A stretch of DNA of 64,000 bases from an uncultured Oscillospiraceae bacterium. GTDB taxonomy: Bacteria; Bacillota; Clostridia; Oscillospirales; Acutalibacteraceae. Both the position numbers and the translations under genes were made by a program. The notes under the pieces are model-generated. The model was not told the origin of the DNA and ran no database searches. It saw nothing but the letters and a program-made list of their open reading frames with translations. This document shows positions 27,440-35,700 of the stretch, piece by piece. The stretch's first letter is position 1, and each line of letters starts with the position of its first letter. The DNA is taken from positions 1 through 64,000 of the forward strand of contig CAJJLZ010000011.1 in the NCBI GenBank assembly GCA_905192745.1, in the 5' to 3' direction.

Positions 27440-27696
27440 AAGGAATAGAGGCGCGCCGCACGAAGAGTAACCGTGGGAGACACCGGGTCGGAGATCACGG
27501 ACGAAAGGCGTCGGCGCCGAAGGGCGGTTTTCCCGGAGGAAATCGTTCCCTGGACATGCGGTAAAGAATCGTATGGCTGTCATCACCGAGTGATGGAGCG
27601 CTATTCTCGCGAAGGACGCGGCCCTTCTCCGCCGTACTCCTCCCGTTGAAGAACCTTCATTTTGTGACGGCAGCCGGTTTATGACCGGCTTTTTTG
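27440..27696 (+). ncRNA. Lysine riboswitch (L box) controlling asd-dapA-dapB
   Basis: Conserved lysine-aptamer blocks occur in order: AGAGGCGCG, AGAGTAA (27464-27470), GCGCCGAAG (to 27522), CTGGACATG, then GGCTGTCATCACCGAGTGAT leading into GGAGCGCTATT. The spacing matches the known class, including lysC of Bacillus subtilis. An intrinsic terminator follows at 27672-27696 (AGCCGG/CCGGCT, then TTTTTT), the normal expression platform, so lysine should switch the operon off. It sits between a consensus promoter and asd, the first of three lysine/diaminopimelate genes, which fits its ligand. Confidence 0.92.
27672..27696 (+). terminator. Riboswitch terminator before asd
   Basis: AGCCGG (27672-27677) pairs with CCGGCT (27685-27690) around a 7-base loop, followed by a T-run. 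It is the off-state terminator of the lysine riboswitch, 46 bases before the asd start. Confidence 0.88.
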
Positions 27697-27742
27697 TTGC
27701 CTTGTTATCCTTGCGGTATTGGATTGGAAAGGAATGGTCATC

Positions 27743-28834
27743 ATGGAGCATAATGGACACAGGAAGTTTAACGTCGGCATCATCGGATGCACAGGCATGG
27801 TTGGTCAGCGGTTTGCAGCCCTGCTGGAAAACCACCCCTGGTTCACCGTCACCGCGCTGGCCGCCAGCCCCCGCTCTGCCGGAAAAACCTATGCCGAAGC
27901 GGTCGGCAAACGCTGGGTAATGGATAAACCGATGCCCGCGGCGATGAAAAATATGCTCGTAAAGGACGCCTCGGATGTGGAAAGCGTCGCCAAAGACGTG
28001 GACTTTGTTTTCTGCGCCGTCGATATGCCGAAATCGGAAATCCGCGCGCTGGAAGAAGCCTATGCCAAGGCGGAGTGCCCGGTTGTTTCCAACAACAGCG
28101 CCCACCGCTTCACGCCGGACGTACCGATGGTCATTCCGGAGCTGAACCCTGAACATATCGAAATCATTTCCGCCCAGCGGGCCCGGCTCGGCACCAAACG
28201 CGGCTTTATCTCGGTTAAATCCAACTGCTCGCTGCAAAGCTATGTTCCCGCCCTCTTCCCCCTCTCCCAATGGGGGGTGAACAAAGCGCTGGTCTGCACC
28301 TATCAGGCGATCTCCGGCGCGGGCAAAACCTTCGCCACCTGGCCGGAAATGGTGGATAACGTGATTCCCTACATCGGCGGAGAAGAGGAAAAATCCGAGC
28401 AGGAGCCGCTGAAAATCTGGGGTAAAATCGAAAATGGGGAAATCGTCCCTGCCGCCTCCCCCGCTTTCACGGCCCAGTGCCTGCGGGTACCGGTGAGCAA
28501 CGGCCATTTTGCGGCGGTGTACTGCAGCTTTGACAACAAGCCTTCGAAAGAGGAAATTATCGAGACGTGGAAAGCCTTCCGCGGCCGCCCGCAGGAGCTG
28601 GAGCTTCCCAGCGCGCCGAAGCAGTTCCTCCACTATTATGAAGAGGACAATATGCCGCAGACCACCCTTTGCCGGGATCTGGAAGGCGGCATGGCCGTTT
28701 CCCTCGGCCGGCTGCGCGAGGATACCCAGTACGATTACAAATTTGTCGGCCTTTCCCACAACACGCTGCGGGGTGCGGCCGGCGGCGCGGTCCTTCTCGC
28801 GGAACTGCTCTGCGCCGAAGGCTATATGGACTGA
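27743..28834 (+). CDS. asd: Aspartate-semialdehyde dehydrogenase
   Basis: 363 residues. It reduces aspartyl phosphate to aspartate semialdehyde with NADPH, the branch point to lysine, threonine and methionine. Rossmann motif GIIGCTGMVGQRFAALLE at the N-terminus; catalytic Cys in KSNCSLQSYV; NNSAHRFTPDVPMVIPELNPEH is typical of the archaeal/fungal-like subgroup. The ATG at 27743 follows AAAGGAATGGTCATC and gives the standard N-terminus; the frame extends to TTG 27719. First gene behind the lysine riboswitch, followed by dapA and dapB at 68 and 34 bases. Full length and intact. Confidence 0.95.
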   Translation: MEHNGHRKFNVGIIGCTGMVGQRFAALLENHPWFTVTALAASPRSAGKTYAEAVGKRWVMDKPMPAAMKNMLVKDASDVESVAKDVDFVFCAVDMPKSEIRALEEAYAKAECPVVSNNSAHRFTPDVPMVIPELNPEHIEIISAQRARLGTKRGFISVKSNCSLQSYVPALFPLSQWGVNKALVCTYQAISGAGKTFATWPEMVDNVIPYIGGEEEKSEQEPLKIWGKIENGEIVPAASPAFTAQCLRVPVSNGHFAAVYCSFDNKPSKEEIIETWKAFRGRPQELELPSAPKQFLHYYEEDNMPQTTLCRDLEGGMAVSLGRLREDTQYDYKFVGLSHNTLRGAAGGAVLLAELLCAEGYMD

Positions 28835-28902
28835 TTCTGTCCGGCAAACGGAACCCATTCCGACTGCGGGGATTTCCCCCGCTATGAAAGGATGAACGAT
28901 CG

Positions 28903-29796
28903 ATGAGCAAGAATACGATCTTTACCGGCGCGGGCGTGGCCATCGTCACCCCGATGAACGCGGACGGCAGCGTCAATTACGAGAAGTACCGCGAGCTGGT
29001 GGAATGGCAGATTGAAAACGGTACCGACGCCATCATCACCTGCGGTACCACCGGCGAATCCTCCACGCTGGATCATGAGGAACACACCGAAGTCATGCGT
29101 GCGGCGATCGAGCAGGCAAAGGGACGGGTGCCGGTTATCGCGGGCACCGGTTCAAACGACACCCGCTACTGCATTGAACTGTCGAAAGAAGCCCGCGCTC
29201 TCGGTGCGGACGCGCTTCTTCTGGTCACTCCCTATTACAACAAAACGTCCCAGCGGGGGCTGATCGCGCATTATTCCGCGATTGCCGACGAATTGAAAAT
29301 GCCCTGTCTGCTTTACAACGTTCCCTCCCGCACCGGGGTGGACATTAAGCCGGAAACCTACGCCGAACTGTCCAAAAATCCCTACATCGTCGCCATCAAG
29401 GAGGCCAACAGCAACCTTTCCTCCGCGGCGAAGACCATGGCTCTCTGCGACGGGAATATCGACCTGTATTCCGGAAACGACGATCAGATCCTGCCGATTC
29501 TGTCCCTCGGCGGCAAGGGCGTGATCTCGGTGCTGTCCAACGTGGTTCCCGGTCCGACACACGACATCGTCGCCCGTTGGTTCGACGGGGATGTAAAGGG
29601 AAGCTGCGCGCTGCAGCTCCAGCTGCTGGATCTCGCTTCCGCGCTCTTCTCGGACGTTAATCCGATCCCGGTCAAGGAAGCGATGAACCAGATGGGCATG
29701 AACGTCGGGCCCTGCCGTCTGCCGCTGTATGCGATGGATGAAAAGGGCAAAAACGCGCTGGCCGCCGTTCTTCGCCGTCACGGCCTGATCGCCTGA
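28903..29796 (+). CDS. dapA: 4-hydroxy-tetrahydrodipicolinate synthase
   Basis: 297 residues, TIM-barrel aldolase. It condenses pyruvate with aspartate semialdehyde in the first step towards lysine and meso-diaminopimelate. Family segments: GAGVAIVTPM at the start, CGTTGESSTL, YYNKTSQRGL with the catalytic Tyr, LYNVPSRTG, and the Schiff-base Lys in IVAIKEAN. GAAAGGATGAACGATCG precedes the ATG. Middle gene of the riboswitch-controlled operon. Confidence 0.96.
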   Translation: MSKNTIFTGAGVAIVTPMNADGSVNYEKYRELVEWQIENGTDAIITCGTTGESSTLDHEEHTEVMRAAIEQAKGRVPVIAGTGSNDTRYCIELSKEARALGADALLLVTPYYNKTSQRGLIAHYSAIADELKMPCLLYNVPSRTGVDIKPETYAELSKNPYIVAIKEANSNLSSAAKTMALCDGNIDLYSGNDDQILPILSLGGKGVISVLSNVVPGPTHDIVARWFDGDVKGSCALQLQLLDLASALFSDVNPIPVKEAMNQMGMNVGPCRLPLYAMDEKGKNALAAVLRRHGLIA

Positions 29797-29830
29797 CCGG
29801 CAGCGAAACCTTTGGGAGGAAGTGTAAGCG

Positions 29831-30598
29831 ATGACCAATAAGGCCAAAATTCTTCTCAGCGGCTGCAACGGCAAGATGGGCCGGGTAATTACCGCCTGCG
29901 CGGCGGAGCGCTGCGACTGTGAAATCGTCGCCGGCTTCGATGTCAACACCGAAAGCCACGCCGGCTTTCCGGTTTTTGCAAACCCCGCCAACTGCAGCCT
30001 TTCAGGGGACGTTGTGATCGACTTTTCCCATCCCAGCGCCCTGACCGGCATCCTCCGCTATGCGAAGGAACACGGCGTCCCGGCGGTAATCGCCACCACC
30101 GGCCTTTCCCCCGAACAGGTGGAGGAGGTCAAGGCGGCGGCGCAGGTCCTGCCGGTTTTCTACAGCGGTAATATGTCGCTGGGAATCAGCCTGATTACCG
30201 AACTCGCGCGGAAAGCGGCGACAGTGCTGGGCAACGATTTCGATGTGGAGATCATCGAAAAGCACCACAACCAAAAAATCGACGCGCCCTCCGGCACAGC
30301 GCTGATGCTGGCGGACGCGGTTGCCGAAGGGCTGGATTACGAGCCGAAATACGTTTACGAACGCCATTCGGTGCGTAAAAAACGTGAAAAGACGGAGATC
30401 GGTATCTCCTCCATCCGCGGCGGGACGATCGTAGGTGAGCATGAGATTCTTTTCGCCGGACACGACGAGATGGTTTCCATCTCGCATACGGCAATGTCCA
30501 AAGAAATCTTCGCCGTCGGCGCGATCAACGCGGGGCTGTTCCTGCTTGGAAAGGAGCCGGGTCTGTACTGCATGGCCGATCTGGTACGGGAAGCGTAA
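29831..30598 (+). CDS. dapB: 4-hydroxy-tetrahydrodipicolinate reductase
   Basis: 255 residues. It reduces the DapA product with NAD(P)H. N-terminal GCNGKMGRVI dinucleotide motif; catalytic region EIIEKHHNQKIDAPSGTAL with the general-acid His and the Lys; TTGLSPEQ and FYSGNMSLGI between them. Strong GGGAGGAAGTGTAAGCG site. Last gene of the asd-dapA-dapB operon. A long hairpin at 30613-30664 follows the stop. Confidence 0.96.
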   Translation: MTNKAKILLSGCNGKMGRVITACAAERCDCEIVAGFDVNTESHAGFPVFANPANCSLSGDVVIDFSHPSALTGILRYAKEHGVPAVIATTGLSPEQVEEVKAAAQVLPVFYSGNMSLGISLITELARKAATVLGNDFDVEIIEKHHNQKIDAPSGTALMLADAVAEGLDYEPKYVYERHSVRKKREKTEIGISSIRGGTIVGEHEILFAGHDEMVSISHTAMSKEIFAVGAINAGLFLLGKEPGLYCMADLVREA

Positions 30599-30612
30599 AC
30601 GAACATAGGAGA

Positions 30613-30664
30613 GTAAACGAACAGAGCGGATTTTTTTGAAAAAAGATCCGCTCTGTTCGTTTAC
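30613..30664 (+). terminator. Long hairpin after dapB
   Basis: Perfect 19-base arms (30613-30631 and 30646-30664) around a loop of T then A bases. No proper T-run follows (CTTTG), but position and stability suggest it ends the dap operon or protects its 3' end. Confidence 0.7.
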
Positions 30665-30832
30665 TTTGTATCTGTACAAGCCATTTTCAGGTTTATGTTG
30701 ACATGATTTTGCAATAGTTATATCATATTGGCAAACAAATTACACAAAGCAAGAGCTTTGAAATTGTCTTTTTCATTAAAGTCGGAAGGTTCCGCGAAAT
30801 TCACAGAAAACGGCAGAGAGGAGAAAACGCCA

Positions 30833-31774
30833 ATGAACAGAATAAACGATTTTATCACTGTTGATAAAAAAGAGATTTCCATGCTTTTCGCCGCGTTTGA
30901 CCGCACGCTTTCTGTACTTGATTTTTTATTAATGAAGGACAGCATGAGCAATACAGGCTATATGGTCACAACAACCTCGGGCAAATATCTTTTGAAGTTG
31001 TATTCCAACACGACCGATGAAATCGAAACTGCCGTATACAAATATCTGGAAGACAAAATCAACGTGCCGAAACTATACTATTATGATGGCGGCAAGCAAC
31101 GCTTCCCGTTCGCTTACACTATTACGGAATTTCTTGATGGTGTGACCTTCATACAATATCTGCGGACAAATCTGAAATATCCTCCGGAAATGTCCTGTGA
31201 AATCGGCAGAACGTGCGCGGCGATACACAAAAGAAAATATGCGCACGACGCCTTATTGAACAAAAATCTGAACATATCGAATATCCTTCCGATAACACAT
31301 GAAAAAATAATGCGTCTGATAAAAGCGAAACCTGCGGAATATCTTAAACCGGAAACGGTTGAAATGCTGTACGAATTTATAAGGGAAAATCCGGAGCCGT
31401 TCGACAGGATAGAAGCCGAAAGCGTCTTGTGTCATGGTGATTTCGGATACAACAATATTCTGGTTTCCGGCGGAAAGATATATTTTATTGATTTTGAGTT
31501 TGCGTATTCCGGCAGTATATATAATGACCTGGGGCGTTTTTTCAGAAGAAAAGGCGACGATGTACAGGCCCTGGTCGACAGTCATATTCTGGATGCCTTT
31601 GCACAGGGGTATAACTCCGTTTCGTCGTCTCCATTACCTTCCGACTGGCTCAGACTTGCGCATTTGTGCGATATAAATTCCATGCTTTGCTTGCTGACAT
31701 ACGACAATGTTCCGGAGAAATGGGTAGAAGATATTGAATACGATATTTTAAGTGCCATTAAGAATGATACATAA
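30833..31774 (+). CDS. Aminoglycoside-phosphotransferase-fold kinase
   Basis: About 313 residues with the APH/choline-kinase fold: an N-terminal lobe with the ATP-binding Lys in GKYLLKLYS, TITEFLDG in the hinge, then the catalytic loop CHGDFGYNNIL (HGDxxxxN) and the metal-binding Asp in YFIDFEFAY. The ATG at 30833 follows AGAGAGGAGAAAACGCC; the frame extends upstream to 30728 without a better site. Lower GC than its neighbours, so perhaps acquired. The family includes aminoglycoside, macrolide and homoserine/choline kinases; nothing here fixes the substrate, and calling it a resistance gene would go beyond the evidence. A terminator follows. Confidence 0.85.
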   Translation: MNRINDFITVDKKEISMLFAAFDRTLSVLDFLLMKDSMSNTGYMVTTTSGKYLLKLYSNTTDEIETAVYKYLEDKINVPKLYYYDGGKQRFPFAYTITEFLDGVTFIQYLRTNLKYPPEMSCEIGRTCAAIHKRKYAHDALLNKNLNISNILPITHEKIMRLIKAKPAEYLKPETVEMLYEFIRENPEPFDRIEAESVLCHGDFGYNNILVSGGKIYFIDFEFAYSGSIYNDLGRFFRRKGDDVQALVDSHILDAFAQGYNSVSSSPLPSDWLRLAHLCDINSMLCLLTYDNVPEKWVEDIEYDILSAIKNDT

Positions 31775-31801
31775 AAAAACAGTCTGTAATAGCCACAATA
31801 C

Positions 31802-31845
31802 AAAAAGGAACTGCCAAGGCATCATGCTTTGGCAGTTCCTTTTTT
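31802..31845. terminator. Bidirectional terminator between convergent genes
   Basis: 16-base arms (31802-31817 and 31829-31844), AAAAAGGAACTGCCAA and its complement, with T-runs on both strands. It serves the APH-fold kinase on the plus strand and the ydbC-like gene on the minus strand. Confidence 0.9.
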
Positions 31846-32065
31846 ACAGGTCAATCTCGTTCAGCAGATCCCGCAGGAGGATGATCTCATCCCCCGACAT
31901 GGTCACGCCCTTGCCCATTTTGGTATGCTCCGGCGCCCATTCGCGAATATCGTATTTCGGCTCCCGGTCGTTCCAGCTGACCAGATTCAGCTCCTTCGTC
32001 CAGCCGGAGGGCGACTGGGACAGCACGCCCAAACTCTTCACAATTTCGTATTTCAGTTCCGCCAT
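31844..32065 (-). CDS. YdbC-like PC4-fold nucleic-acid-binding protein
   Basis: 73 residues. Matches the bacterial YdbC family of PC4-like single-stranded DNA binders: AELKYEIVKSLGVLS, GWTKELNLVSWNDREPKYDIREW, HTKMGKGVTMSGDEI. The ATG at 32065 has AAAAGGAGTGCATCCC in front; a longer frame to 32128 lacks a site. Probably a homodimer that binds ssDNA and may take part in transcription or DNA metabolism. Last gene of a three-gene minus-strand run, and it overlaps the terminator by two bases. Confidence 0.9.
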   Translation of the reverse strand: MAELKYEIVKSLGVLSQSPSGWTKELNLVSWNDREPKYDIREWAPEHTKMGKGVTMSGDEIILLRDLLNEIDL

Positions 32066-32128
32066 GGGATGCACTCCTTTTGAAAAATATGATTCGTTGA
32101 TTATCCATTCTATATGCCCGCCGATCAC

Positions 32129-32665
32129 TCAGCGTGCAAATAAACTGCCGCCATGGCAGTCAATGGCCACAATTAAGGGAAAATCCCGGATCTCCAGCCG
32201 CTTGACGGCCTCGCATCCCAGATCTTCAAAAGCGATGACCTCGCAGGAAACGACGCTCTTCGCCGCCAGCGCGCCGGCTCCGCCGACCGCACAGAGATAG
32301 ACCGCCTTGTTCCGCCGGATTGCCTCCGCCACTTCCGGGGTTCGTTCCCCCTTCCCGATGGTAGCGGCCATCCCCCGGTCGTACAGCTCCGGCGCGTACA
32401 CATCCATCCGGCCGGAGGTCGTCGGGCCGCAGGCGCCGATCGGCAGCCCATCAGGCGCCGGGGTTGCGCCGGAATAATAAATCACCGCGTTCTCGATCGG
32501 ATACGGCAGCGGCCCGCCCTCGCGCAGGAGGGAAAAAATTCGTTTGTGGGCCGCGTCCCGGGAGGTGTACACCGTGCCGGAAAGCAGTATCCGATCTCCG
32601 GCGTGCAGTTCTCCCGCGCGGGCCTTCAGTTGGTTCGTATGGATCGCTATGGTACCCGTAATCAT
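32129..32665 (-). CDS. Fe-S hydro-lyase (fumarate/tartrate type) beta subunit
   Basis: 178 residues, matching the C-terminal (beta) subunit of class I fumarase or tartrate dehydratase: GDRILLSGTVYTSRDAAHKR, YYSGATPAPDGLPIGACGPTTSGRMD, AVYLCAVGGAGALAAKSV, DFPLIVAIDCHGGSLF. The alpha subunit, which carries the 4Fe-4S cysteines, usually lies directly upstream but is not here; a coiled-coil gene occupies that place, 6 bases away. ATG with AAGGAGCG. Activity needs an alpha subunit from elsewhere. Fumarase in an incomplete TCA cycle is the likeliest role. Confidence 0.88.
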   Translation of the reverse strand: MITGTIAIHTNQLKARAGELHAGDRILLSGTVYTSRDAAHKRIFSLLREGGPLPYPIENAVIYYSGATPAPDGLPIGACGPTTSGRMDVYAPELYDRGMAATIGKGERTPEVAEAIRRNKAVYLCAVGGAGALAAKSVVSCEVIAFEDLGCEAVKRLEIRDFPLIVAIDCHGGSLFAR

Positions 32666-32671
32666 CGCTCC

Positions 32672-33547
32672 TTATTCATCCGTAGGCTCCGCGTTCGGTG
32701 CTTCGGCGGCGGATTCTTCCAGCTTCTGGACCAGCTCGTCCAGACGGAGACCGGCCGTCGTCCCCTGATCCGCCAGCTCCTGCCGCGCCTTATCGGTCTG
32801 TGCGCGGGCTTCGCCCAACCGGGAAGAGAGAGAACCGACGACCCCTTCCACCGCGTTCAGGCAGGCGTCGCTGCGCTGATAGGCGGTTTCCAGGAAGCGC
32901 TGGCCCATGGTGTGCAGCTCCATAACAAAGGAGCCGACGTCGCCCGCCAGCGCCTCATACCGCCGGTTGCTTTCCAACAGGGCGATCCGCTGCTTCTCCG
33001 TTTCTTCCAGCTGATCGGCCAGTTCATGCAGACCGGCGACCAGTTCCGCCTTTTCTTTCTGCCAGGAAGCGCGTTCCCGCTCCCCGGCTTCCTCCCGCTG
33101 CTGTTCGGCTTCGCAGCGGGCGGCCCATTCCTGCTCCTGCCGGCGGAGTCCCGCCAGCTCTTCCTCCAGCGAAGCGACCGAATCCAGCCGCCGCCGCATT
33201 TCCTCCAGCCGGGCGGTCAGTTCGGTCTTTTCCATCCGCAGGATCTCGGCTTCCTCGGACAGGCGTCGGCAGTCGTCCTCCTGTCGGTTGATTTTTTCCA
33301 TCTCCGCGCGAAGCGTCTCGTTCTCCCGGCGGAGGGATTCCGTCTCTTCCAGAGACCGGTCGGTTTGCTCCTTTAATTCCGTCACATAGGTCTCCTGCGC
33401 GGTCACAGCCTGGCGTAGACGGCCGATTTCCAGATCGCGCCCGCGCAGCTCTTCATCATGACGGGACTGCATGGTATCGATATAGGAAAGCACATCCGCC
33501 TTGTGAAACCCGCTGATACTGATCCGAAAGGACCCTTCCTCTGCCAT
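32672..33547 (-). CDS. Coiled-coil protein, DivIVA-like
   Basis: 291 residues. A short N-terminal segment, FRISISGFHKADVLSYID, resembles the start of DivIVA/GpsB-type proteins (the FKGFKKADVLSYI pattern), followed by an almost continuous coiled coil (about 25-230) rich in Glu, Arg and Gln, and a C-terminal helix with acidic tail. AGGGGGGATAACC site. No enzyme motif. DivIVA relatives sit at curved membranes and cell poles and organise division or chromosome positioning; here that is only a structural guess. First gene of the operon with the hydro-lyase beta subunit and the YdbC-like gene. Confidence 0.72.
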   Translation of the reverse strand: MAEEGSFRISISGFHKADVLSYIDTMQSRHDEELRGRDLEIGRLRQAVTAQETYVTELKEQTDRSLEETESLRRENETLRAEMEKINRQEDDCRRLSEEAEILRMEKTELTARLEEMRRRLDSVASLEEELAGLRRQEQEWAARCEAEQQREEAGERERASWQKEKAELVAGLHELADQLEETEKQRIALLESNRRYEALAGDVGSFVMELHTMGQRFLETAYQRSDACLNAVEGVVGSLSSRLGEARAQTDKARQELADQGTTAGLRLDELVQKLEESAAEAPNAEPTDE

Positions 33548-33736
33548 GGTTATCCCCCCTGAAGTATAAAGTATACCATGTCAAAACAAAAAACTCAACC
33601 GTTATCCGCCCGACTTTTCACAGCGGTCGGCTGACGGACCGCCTCTTCCCTTGCAGTGTAACCCCTTTTCCGCCCTTCTGTCAATCCCCTTCTCCTTATT
33701 CGCGTTTTTCCACCGGCAAATACTTGGGCGGAGGTG

Positions 33737-33765
33737 TTGTTCCCCCGACTAGGGTGTGCTACAAT
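33737..33765 (+). promoter_or_regulatory. Promoter of the cobTSC operon
   Basis: TTGTTC (33737-33742), 17-base spacer, extended -10 TGCTACAAT with TACAAT at 33760-33765. The start would be near 33772, 44 bases before cobT. The string GTGTGCTACAAT also occurs at a candidate small-RNA promoter near 56,460. No cobalamin riboswitch is visible in this short leader. Confidence 0.65.
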
Positions 33766-33815
33766 AATACAATAAAGGGAAAAGACGGCGAAGTTCCGCC
33801 CATGGAGGAAAACAG

Positions 33816-34841
33816 ATGCTGGAAGCTACTCTTCACCATATCCGGCCCGCTGAAGAAGCGGCGATGGTCCTTGCCGGACGGCGGCTGGATTCCCTGGCCA
33901 AACTGCCCGGCAGTCTCGGCGAACTGGAGACCGCGGTGATCCGGCTGGCAGGCTTTCAACGGACCGACCGGCCGGAAATCGCGCGTAAAACCGCGGTGGT
34001 TTTCTGCGCGGACAACGGGGTGACGGCGGAGGGCGTCACCCCCTCCGATCAGCGGATTACGGCGGCACAGGCCGTGAATTTCGCGCGGGGCGGAGGCGTC
34101 GTCAACGCGTTTGCCCGCCGGCTCCCGGCCGACGTTCTGGTGATCGACGTCGGCATTGCCACCGCGTATGACGAACCGGCGGTTCTTCGCCGCACGATTC
34201 GCGCGGGGACAGGGAACATCGCCCGTGGCCCGGCCATGAGCCGGGAGGAATGCCTCCGGGCCGTGGAAACCGGCATCCATACCGCGGAAGAGCTGTCCCG
34301 TTCCGGCGTCCGCCTCGCCGTCGCGGGGGAAATGGGGATCGGTAACACCACCACCGCCAGCGCGGTATCCGCCGTTCTTCTGGGGTGTTCGCCCGAAGAG
34401 GTGACCGGCCGGGGCGCGGGCGGCGAAAGCGGCGTCTCCCATAAAGCGATGATCGTCCGCCGGGCGCTGGAAATCAACCGGCCCGATCCGGCCGACCCTC
34501 TCGACATTCTGCAGAAGGTAGGCGGGCTGGATATCGCCGCCATGTGCGGCCTGTATCTCGGCGGGGCGGCCCACGGCATGGCGGTGATGATCGACGGGCT
34601 GATTTCCTCGGCCGCCGCTCTGTGCGCCGTCCGCCTGGCCCCTCACTGCGTCCACGCACTCTTCCCCTCCCACTGTACGGCGGAAACCGCCGGAAAATGG
34701 CTGCTGGAGGCACTGGGGCTCCGCCCCCTGATTACGGCGGGTCTCTGTCTCGGCGAAGGGACGGGCGGCCTGCTGGGAGCCGGTTTGCTGGACAGCGCGC
34801 TGGCCGCGTATTACGAAACGGCCGCTCTGGACAGCCTGTAA
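33816..34841 (+). CDS. cobT: Nicotinate-nucleotide--dimethylbenzimidazole phosphoribosyltransferase
   Basis: 341 residues. It makes alpha-ribazole phosphate, the lower-ligand nucleotide of cobalamin. Family segments: LDSLAKLPGSLGELE, VFCADNGVTAEGVTPSDQRIT, GEMGIGNTTTASA, TGRGAGG and, near the C-terminus, CLGEGTGG with the catalytic Glu. GGAGGAAAACAG site before the ATG. First of three clustered lower-ligand genes (cobT-cobS-cobC), suggesting cobamide salvage or late assembly. The B12-dependent radical SAM enzyme in the island would need such a cofactor. Confidence 0.96.
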   Translation: MLEATLHHIRPAEEAAMVLAGRRLDSLAKLPGSLGELETAVIRLAGFQRTDRPEIARKTAVVFCADNGVTAEGVTPSDQRITAAQAVNFARGGGVVNAFARRLPADVLVIDVGIATAYDEPAVLRRTIRAGTGNIARGPAMSREECLRAVETGIHTAEELSRSGVRLAVAGEMGIGNTTTASAVSAVLLGCSPEEVTGRGAGGESGVSHKAMIVRRALEINRPDPADPLDILQKVGGLDIAAMCGLYLGGAAHGMAVMIDGLISSAAALCAVRLAPHCVHALFPSHCTAETAGKWLLEALGLRPLITAGLCLGEGTGGLLGAGLLDSALAAYYETAALDSL

Positions 34842-34883
34842 CCGGCGCCGCACGGCATATCTTTGAAAAGGGTGGATGTTCCT

Positions 34884-35675
34884 ATGAAAAAATGGGGAGA
34901 GTCCCTGCTTATCGCCCTGTCCATGTATTCCGCCATCCCCATGCCGCGGGTGGACTGGAAGGAGGACAATATGCGCTGGTCCCTCGGCTGTCTGCCGGTG
35001 GTGGGGATCGTGACGGGCGCGCTTCTTTACGGCTGGGCGCGGCTGGCGCTGTTTTGGGGCGCCAGTCCCCTCTTTTTTGCGGCGGTCGCCGTCCTGCTTC
35101 CCCTTCTGATTTCGGGGGGACTGCATATGGACGGCTTTCTGGATGCGACCGACGCCGTCTTTTCCCGGCGGGACCGGGAGAAAAAGCTGCAGATTATGAA
35201 GGATCCCCACTGCGGTCCCTTTGCCGTCCTCTGCTGTGCGGGACTGCTGCTGCTGGAAACCGGCGCGTGGGTTCAGTTGTATCTCACCCCGGCGCTTCTT
35301 CCGGCCGCCTGCACGGTTTATATTCTGTCCCGCAGCCTGACCGTGGCGGCGGGCAGCCGTTTTCCCTATACGCCGAGCAGTACGCTGGGCGTGCTTTTTG
35401 CCGACCGGGCCGCCGCCGGGGTCCGGATTCTGGGGACGGCGGAGGTTCTGGTCAGCGCTCTTCTGCTGTCCGGCGCCGGTTTCCTCGGCGGACGGATTCC
35501 GGGGCTTCTGGCGGCCGTCGCCGCGCTGGCCGGCGCGGTAGGTGTGTTTGCCTGGTATCGACGAATGACGCGGCGGGAATTCGGCGGGATCACCGGCGAT
35601 CTTCTGGGATATCTGGTTGAACTTTCTCAGTTAACGCTGCTTTTCCTGCTGGCGTTCGGCAGCTTATTCCTTTAG
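34884..35675 (+). CDS. cobS: Adenosylcobinamide-GDP ribazoletransferase (cobalamin synthase)
   Basis: 263 residues, integral membrane enzyme with about six hydrophobic segments. It joins alpha-ribazole (phosphate) to adenosylcobinamide-GDP in the last assembly step. Signature GGLHMDGFLDATDAVFS near residue 80, then EKKLQIMKDPHCGPFAV, both typical of CobS. ATG at 34884 after GGGTGGATGTTCC; the TTG at 34863 opens the frame. It lies 42 bases after cobT. Confidence 0.95.
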   Translation: MKKWGESLLIALSMYSAIPMPRVDWKEDNMRWSLGCLPVVGIVTGALLYGWARLALFWGASPLFFAAVAVLLPLLISGGLHMDGFLDATDAVFSRRDREKKLQIMKDPHCGPFAVLCCAGLLLLETGAWVQLYLTPALLPAACTVYILSRSLTVAAGSRFPYTPSSTLGVLFADRAAAGVRILGTAEVLVSALLLSGAGFLGGRIPGLLAAVAALAGAVGVFAWYRRMTRREFGGITGDLLGYLVELSQLTLLFLLAFGSLFL

Positions 35676-35700
35676 GATTTTGCAGAAAGAAGGCCCCTTT

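Noticed and set aside
30833..31774. Aminoglycoside resistance gene
   Set aside because: Only the general APH fold is visible; the same fold serves many metabolic kinases, so no resistance claim is made.
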